Assembly (NCBI GenBank): GCA_021798235.1
Contig: JAJZMO010000117.1
Location: forward strand, 1 to 7,664
DNA length: 7,664 nt
Source of the DNA: Acidobacteriota bacterium
GTDB taxonomy: Bacteria; Acidobacteriota; Terriglobia; Terriglobales; Acidobacteriaceae
Direction of reading: 5' to 3'
Positions 5,350-7,664 of the stretch are shown in pieces (within the stretch, counting starts at the first letter, position 1; the number at the start of each line of letters is the position of its first letter). A program made the translations under genes and the position numbers. The notes beneath the pieces are model-generated. The model ran no database searches. It saw only the letters and a program-made list of their open reading frames with translations, and was not told the origin of the DNA.

Positions 5350-6008
5350 GCGGTGCCTCCGGTGGAGAGAGCTTTCTGGATGTCGGCTTCGATGTCGCCG
5401 CGGGGCGCGAGGCCCACGGTGCTGGCGACGACCTTGCCGCTGCGATTGATAAAGAAGGTGGTGGGGATGGAGTCGATGCCGCCGTACTGGTTGGCAACCT
5501 TGAGGTCAGCCATGAGGATTGGGTACTCCATGTGGTGCTGGGCGACGAATCTGGCGATGGTGGAGTGGGGGTCTTTCTCGCCGGTGTCGCTGTCGATGGT
5601 GTCGGTGGCGACGCCGAGGACGGTGAGACCCTGGGAGGCGTATTTCTTGTCGAGCTCGACGAGCCAGGGGATTTCCATGCGGCAGGGGCCGCACCAGGTG
5701 GCCCAGAAGTCGACGACGACGGCTTTGCCGCGATAGTCGGCGAGGGAGACTTTTTTACCCTGGAGGTCGACGAGGGTGAAGTTGGGAGCCTGCTGGCCGA
5801 GGAGGGGTTGTTCGTCGGGCATGCCGGAGTTGCCGTCGTCCTGACTGGAGGCGCTGTTGGCCTGGGCCTCGGCGGCGTTGAGTGCTGCCTGAAGGGCATG
5901 GACCCTGGCTTGTTCCTGCTGGTGGGCGCGGTAGTTTTCTATGCCAGCCCAGACCATGAGGCCCAGCCCGGAGATCATCATGGCCAGGACAAAAATGTTG
6001 CGTTTCAC
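5346..6008 (-). CDS. Membrane-anchored TlpA/ResA-like thioredoxin
   Basis: The product is a thiol-disulfide oxidoreductase tethered to the outer face of the inner membrane. From GTG at 6008 it has 220 residues. A single transmembrane helix spans about residues 5-22 (IFVLAMMISGLGLMVWAG). Next comes an Ala/Gln/Glu-rich stretch (about 28-55), probably helical or coiled-coil, and an acidic linker. The thioredoxin fold runs from about 71 (GQQAPNFTL) and contains the active site WATWCGPC, with Cys106 and Cys109, and the cis-proline at SIPTTFF (Pro182). The GTG at 6017 adds three residues, but the Shine-Dalgarno AGAGG abuts it with no spacing, whereas it lies 9 nt before the GTG at 6008; hence the start chosen. 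Relatives reduce apocytochrome c or other exported thiols, or work with DsbD-type proteins. Which applies here is not visible, though the coupled DsbD-N-like gene downstream favours a shared redox chain. Confidence 0.9.
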   Translation of the reverse strand: MKRNIFVLAMMISGLGLMVWAGIENYRAHQQEQARVHALQAALNAAEAQANSASSQDDGNSGMPDEQPLLGQQAPNFTLVDLQGKKVSLADYRGKAVVVDFWATWCGPCRMEIPWLVELDKKYASQGLTVLGVATDTIDSDTGEKDPHSTIARFVAQHHMEYPILMADLKVANQYGGIDSIPTTFFINRSGKVVASTVGLAPRGDIEADIQKALSTGGTA

Positions 6009-6017
6009 TCGAACCAC

Positions 6018-6034
6018 CCTCTGCTTCTATTTTA
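6018..6034 (-). promoter_or_regulatory. Likely -10 box and Shine-Dalgarno for the thioredoxin operon
   Basis: On the minus strand TAAAAT (6034-6029) matches five of six bases of the -10 consensus. AGAGG (6022-6018) follows and would serve the GTG start at 6008. The resulting leader would be only about 15 nt. No good -35 is visible at the right distance. Confidence 0.4.
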
Positions 6035-6040
6035 GAGGAC

Positions 6041-6130
6041 GATGCTACGCGGGGCGAGCGGGGTTTGGCTGTGCGGATGGTCACCAGAGGCTGAGCTGGA
6101 GTGAAGAACAACCTCTATGCTGGTAGCATC
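6041..6130. promoter_or_regulatory. Opposed GATGCTAC / GTAGCATC pair in the divergent promoter region
   Basis: GATGCTAC (6041-6048) and its exact reverse complement GTAGCATC (6123-6130) lie 74 bp apart between the diverging thioredoxin and kdsD genes, each close to one gene start (33 and 24 bp away). A shared regulator site in opposite orientations is possible, but an 8-bp match could arise by chance. Confidence 0.25.
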
Positions 6131-6136
6131 CGTAGT

Positions 6137-6143
6137 TTGAGGG
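6137..6143 (+). promoter_or_regulatory. Shine-Dalgarno that decides the kdsD start
   Basis: TTGAGGG stands before three consecutive in-frame start codons: TTG at 6148, GTG at 6151 and ATG at 6154. Spacing from the GAGGG core is 4, 7 and 10 nt. ATG at 6154 or GTG at 6151 is far more likely than the TTG. Confidence 0.6.
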
Positions 6144-6153
6144 CGAATTGGTG

Positions 6154-7137
6154 ATGAGCAAGCAGGAACGGACGCCGGCGGAGCTGGTTCGAGTGGAAGC
6201 CGCGGCGCTGCTGGCGCTGGCAGCGCGGCTGGAGGGGCCGATGGCCGCCGACTTTGAGCGGGCGGTGGAGTGCGTTCTGTCCTGCGGGCGCGAGCGGGGC
6301 CGGGTGGTGGTGACGGGGATGGGCAAGAGCGGGCTGATCGCGCAGAAGATTGCCGCGACCTTGTCTTCGACGGGGACGCCGGCCTTGTTTTTGCATCCGG
6401 CAGAGGCGGTGCACGGCGACCTGGGGATGCTGGCGCGGGGCGATGTGGTGATTGCGCTTTCGGCGAGCGGCGAGACGGAGGAGATTCTGCGGCTGCTGGC
6501 GACGCTGAAGCGGATTGGGGATGCACTGATCAGCTTTTGCTGCAAGCCCGAGTCGACGCTGGCGCGGGCGAGCGACGTGGCGCTGGATGTGAGCGTGCCG
6601 GAGGAGGCATGCGGGCTGGGACTGGCGCCGACGGCCTCGACGACGGCGATGCTGGCGCTGGGGGATGCGCTGGCGGTGGCGGTTTCGATGCGTAAAGGAT
6701 TCAAAGCAGAGGACTTTGCGGATCTGCATCCAGGCGGGAAGCTGGGCAAGCGGCTGGCGCGCGTGCGGGAGCTGATGCATGCGGGCGATGCGCTGCCGCG
6801 GGTGGAGCCGGGCACGGCGATGAAGGATGTGATCTACGAGATGTCCCGGAAGGGGCTGGGGATGACGACGGTGGTCGAGGATGGGCGGCTGAAAGGGATT
6901 ATCAGCGACGGGGACCTGCGGCGGATGCTGGAGCGCGACAGCGGGGAGGGCCTGAAGAAGACCGCGCGGGAGATTATGAATCCGCGGCCGAGGACGATTG
7001 CCGGGGAGGAGCTGGCGGCGCGGGCGCTGCACGAGATGGAGGAGCGGAAGATTACGTCGCTAATTGTGGTGGACGGGGGCGGGCGGGTGGAGGGCGTGAT
7101 TCATCTGCATGATTTGTGGGAGACGGAGCTGATTTAA
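6154..7137 (+). CDS. kdsD: Arabinose-5-phosphate isomerase
   Basis: KdsD interconverts D-ribulose 5-phosphate and D-arabinose 5-phosphate, the first committed step towards KDO, the sugar joining lipid A to the LPS core. It is cytoplasmic, usually a tetramer. From ATG at 6154 the protein has 327 residues (E. coli 328). The SIS sugar-isomerase domain covers about 35-185 with GMGKSG (55-60), HPAEAVHGDLGM (81-92) and SASGETEE (103-110). Lys58, Glu110, Glu151 (EEAC) and His192 (LHPGGKLG) align one position off the catalytic Lys59, Glu111, Glu152 and His193 of E. coli KdsD. Two CBS domains follow (about 207-262 and 274-322), commonly a regulatory module. Other KDO genes (kdsA, kdsB, kdsC) are not in the window. 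Its presence indicates a Gram-negative envelope with KDO-containing LPS. The SIS plus two CBS layout is shared with paralogues such as GutQ, a minor alternative. Confidence 0.95.
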   Translation: MSKQERTPAELVRVEAAALLALAARLEGPMAADFERAVECVLSCGRERGRVVVTGMGKSGLIAQKIAATLSSTGTPALFLHPAEAVHGDLGMLARGDVVIALSASGETEEILRLLATLKRIGDALISFCCKPESTLARASDVALDVSVPEEACGLGLAPTASTTAMLALGDALAVAVSMRKGFKAEDFADLHPGGKLGKRLARVRELMHAGDALPRVEPGTAMKDVIYEMSRKGLGMTTVVEDGRLKGIISDGDLRRMLERDSGEGLKKTAREIMNPRPRTIAGEELAARALHEMEERKITSLIVVDGGGRVEGVIHLHDLWETELI

Positions 7138-7170
7138 GTCCCCAGTTGTCAGTCCCCAGTTGTCAGATTT
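7136..7170 (+). repeat. 7-base-period tandem repeat overlapping the kdsD stop
   Basis: Heptamers AAGTCCC, CAGTTGT, CAGTCCC, CAGTTGT and CAGATTT run without gap. Equivalently, the 14-mer AGTCCCCAGTTGTC occurs twice in tandem (7137-7150, 7151-7164). The array starts inside the TAA stop codon. It shares the period and the YAG core with the array after ispF. Confidence 0.75.
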
Positions 7171-7303
7171 GCCGGGGCGAAGAGTTGCGCACCTGTTCTT
7201 TCCTGCCAAGCAATGAGTAAAGGGCAAAAGGCGCCGGCGAGGTCCTCACCTTCGCGGGGGCTGGCTGCAGGCGCACTCAAGCCAAAATCGGGCGTGAATC
7301 TAT

Positions 7304-7329
7304 TTCACGGACCAGGACCTGTCCGTGAA
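7304..7329. repeat. Perfect 9-bp inverted repeat
   Basis: TTCACGGAC (7304-7312) and GTCCGTGAA (7321-7329) are exact reverse complements around CAGGACCT. There is no T-run on either side, so it is more like an operator or a repeat remnant than an intrinsic terminator. Confidence 0.6.
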
Positions 7330-7500
7330 GACCAAGGAAATGGAGTACGAGCGTCGATAGCTCTGTCGCATTTTCGGTCCACTCGTTGACAAGCGGACGG
7401 AGTCCACGGTGGCTTTGTCCTGGGGAAAAAGGCCAGAGGGCAGTTTGCATGTTGCAACGAGTTGAACGGAAGACGCTTTCGTTGCAGATTTTTCGACTGC

Positions 7501-7541
7501 GTCTGAGGCGCACGAGCGCGCCAGGCTTCGCTCAGACTGAC
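7501..7541. repeat. Second copy of the dispersed intergenic repeat, with nested hairpin
   Basis: GTCTGAG (7501-7507) pairs with CTCAGAC (7531-7537), and GCGC (7508-7511) pairs with GCGC (7518-7521) inside it. The right part, CTTCGCTCAGACTGAC (7526-7541), matches 3135-3150 at 15 of 16 bases. It lies just after the stop of the rseP-like gene. Confidence 0.55.
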
Positions 7542-7552
7542 AATTCAAATTT

Positions 7553-7664
7553 TCAGGGTTTGAGCTTGCTGAAGAGGTTGAGCTTGGCGACGTCGTTGAC
7601 CATGATGAAGGCGAAGAAGACGACGAGCATGACGAAGGCGACCTGATAGAGGCGTTCCTTGACT
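7553..7664 (-). CDS. rseP: C-terminal fragment, probable RseP site-2 zinc metalloprotease
   Basis: Only the last 36 codons are in the window; the gene continues beyond the right edge. The segment VKERLYQVAF is followed by a hydrophobic helix (VMLVVFFAFIMV), then NDVAKLNLFSKLKP and a TGA stop. Site-2 proteases of the RseP/RasP type typically end this way, with a last transmembrane helix preceded by a short basic stretch and followed by an Asn-Asp motif (E. coli ends in a similar ND-containing tail). RseP cuts membrane-spanning anti-sigma factors and leftover signal peptides inside the inner membrane. Its HExxH and LDG motifs lie outside the window, so the call rests on the tail alone. Any other polytopic membrane protein with a similar end would be the alternative. 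Confidence 0.65.
   Translation of the reverse strand, partial: VKERLYQVAFVMLVVFFAFIMVNDVAKLNLFSKLKP

Larger units (their letters stand above)
7171..7552. other. Gene-free spacer between kdsD and the rseP-like gene
   Basis: No reading frame here shows family motifs or a convincing ribosome-binding site; the longest frames (minus strand about 7277-7513, plus strand 7386-7646) run through hairpin and repeat sequence. It contains a 9-bp dyad (7304-7329), TGCAACGA/TCGTTGCA (7453-7460 and 7479-7486, 18-base loop) with the palindrome GTTGCAAC inside its left arm, and a repeat copy near the right end. It faces the 3' ends of both flanking genes, so no promoter is required. No clear U-tailed terminator is visible for either gene. 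Confidence 0.5.

Noticed and set aside
4766..5899. A 377-residue minus-strand frame covering the DsbD-N and thioredoxin genes
   Set aside because: It is a Pro/Ser/Arg-rich frame shadow of two genes with clear motifs (WCGPC, CATNSC) in other frames.
6081..7032. Minus-strand frames of 244 and 305 residues opposite kdsD
   Set aside because: They are Arg/Pro/Gln- or Ser/Ala-rich antisense shadows; the sense strand has all catalytic residues of KdsD.
7277..7513. A 78-residue minus-strand frame in the spacer before rseP
   Set aside because: I recognise no family motif and see no convincing ribosome-binding site, and it runs across inverted repeats. A degraded gene remnant is possible but unsupported.
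1..7664. A mobile element, CRISPR array, tRNA or rRNA gene, or defence island
   Set aside because: I found no transposase or integrase motifs, no regularly spaced long direct repeats, no tRNA-like cloverleaf and no conserved rRNA sequence. All full-length genes match ordinary chromosomal families.

Overview
The window is chromosomal DNA from a GC-rich, Gram-negative bacterium. An Acidobacteriota member of the Terriglobia type (relatives of Granulicella, Terriglobus, Acidobacterium) fits best. This is inferred from the gene content (MEP isoprenoid genes, a KDO/LPS gene, a secreted GH27 glycosidase) and from intergenic repeats that I remember as common in that group. I could not run any taxonomic search.

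Layout, left to right. A rho-independent terminator (1-29) ends a gene lying to the left; nothing convincing follows it up to 266. A secreted family-27 glycosidase gene is on the minus strand (267-1619). It diverges across 69 bp from ispD (1689-2414, plus), which is followed 20 nt later by ispF (2435-3055). A repeat-rich 185-bp spacer leads to gltX (3241-4704, plus). A hairpin repeat and a strong bidirectional terminator separate gltX from a convergent minus-strand pair with a 4-base overlap: a membrane-anchored TlpA-like thioredoxin (5346-6008) and then a free-standing DsbD-N-like secreted protein (4825-5349). The arabinose-5-phosphate isomerase gene kdsD (6154-7137, plus) diverges from the thioredoxin gene. 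A 415-bp gene-free stretch with repeats and dyads follows. The right edge carries the last 36 codons of a minus-strand membrane protein that looks like the C-terminus of the site-2 protease RseP.

Functionally, IspD and IspF are non-consecutive steps (3 and 5) of the MEP pathway to isopentenyl diphosphate. GltX charges glutamate tRNA. KdsD makes the precursor of KDO for LPS. The TlpA/DsbD-N pair probably handles extracytoplasmic thiol-disulfide exchange. RseP would cut membrane-bound regulators. The GH27 enzyme is an accessory carbohydrate-degrading function, presumably acting on plant-type or other environmental polysaccharide.

Most of the window is ordinary housekeeping DNA and I see no mobile element, CRISPR array, RNA gene or obvious new defence system. 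The most unusual points are an Asp-to-Glu change in the GH27 sugar-binding motif that recalls beta-L-arabinopyranosidase, the DsbD N-domain existing without its membrane electron carrier, and the related 7-base-period repeats that begin at the stop codons of both ispF and kdsD.
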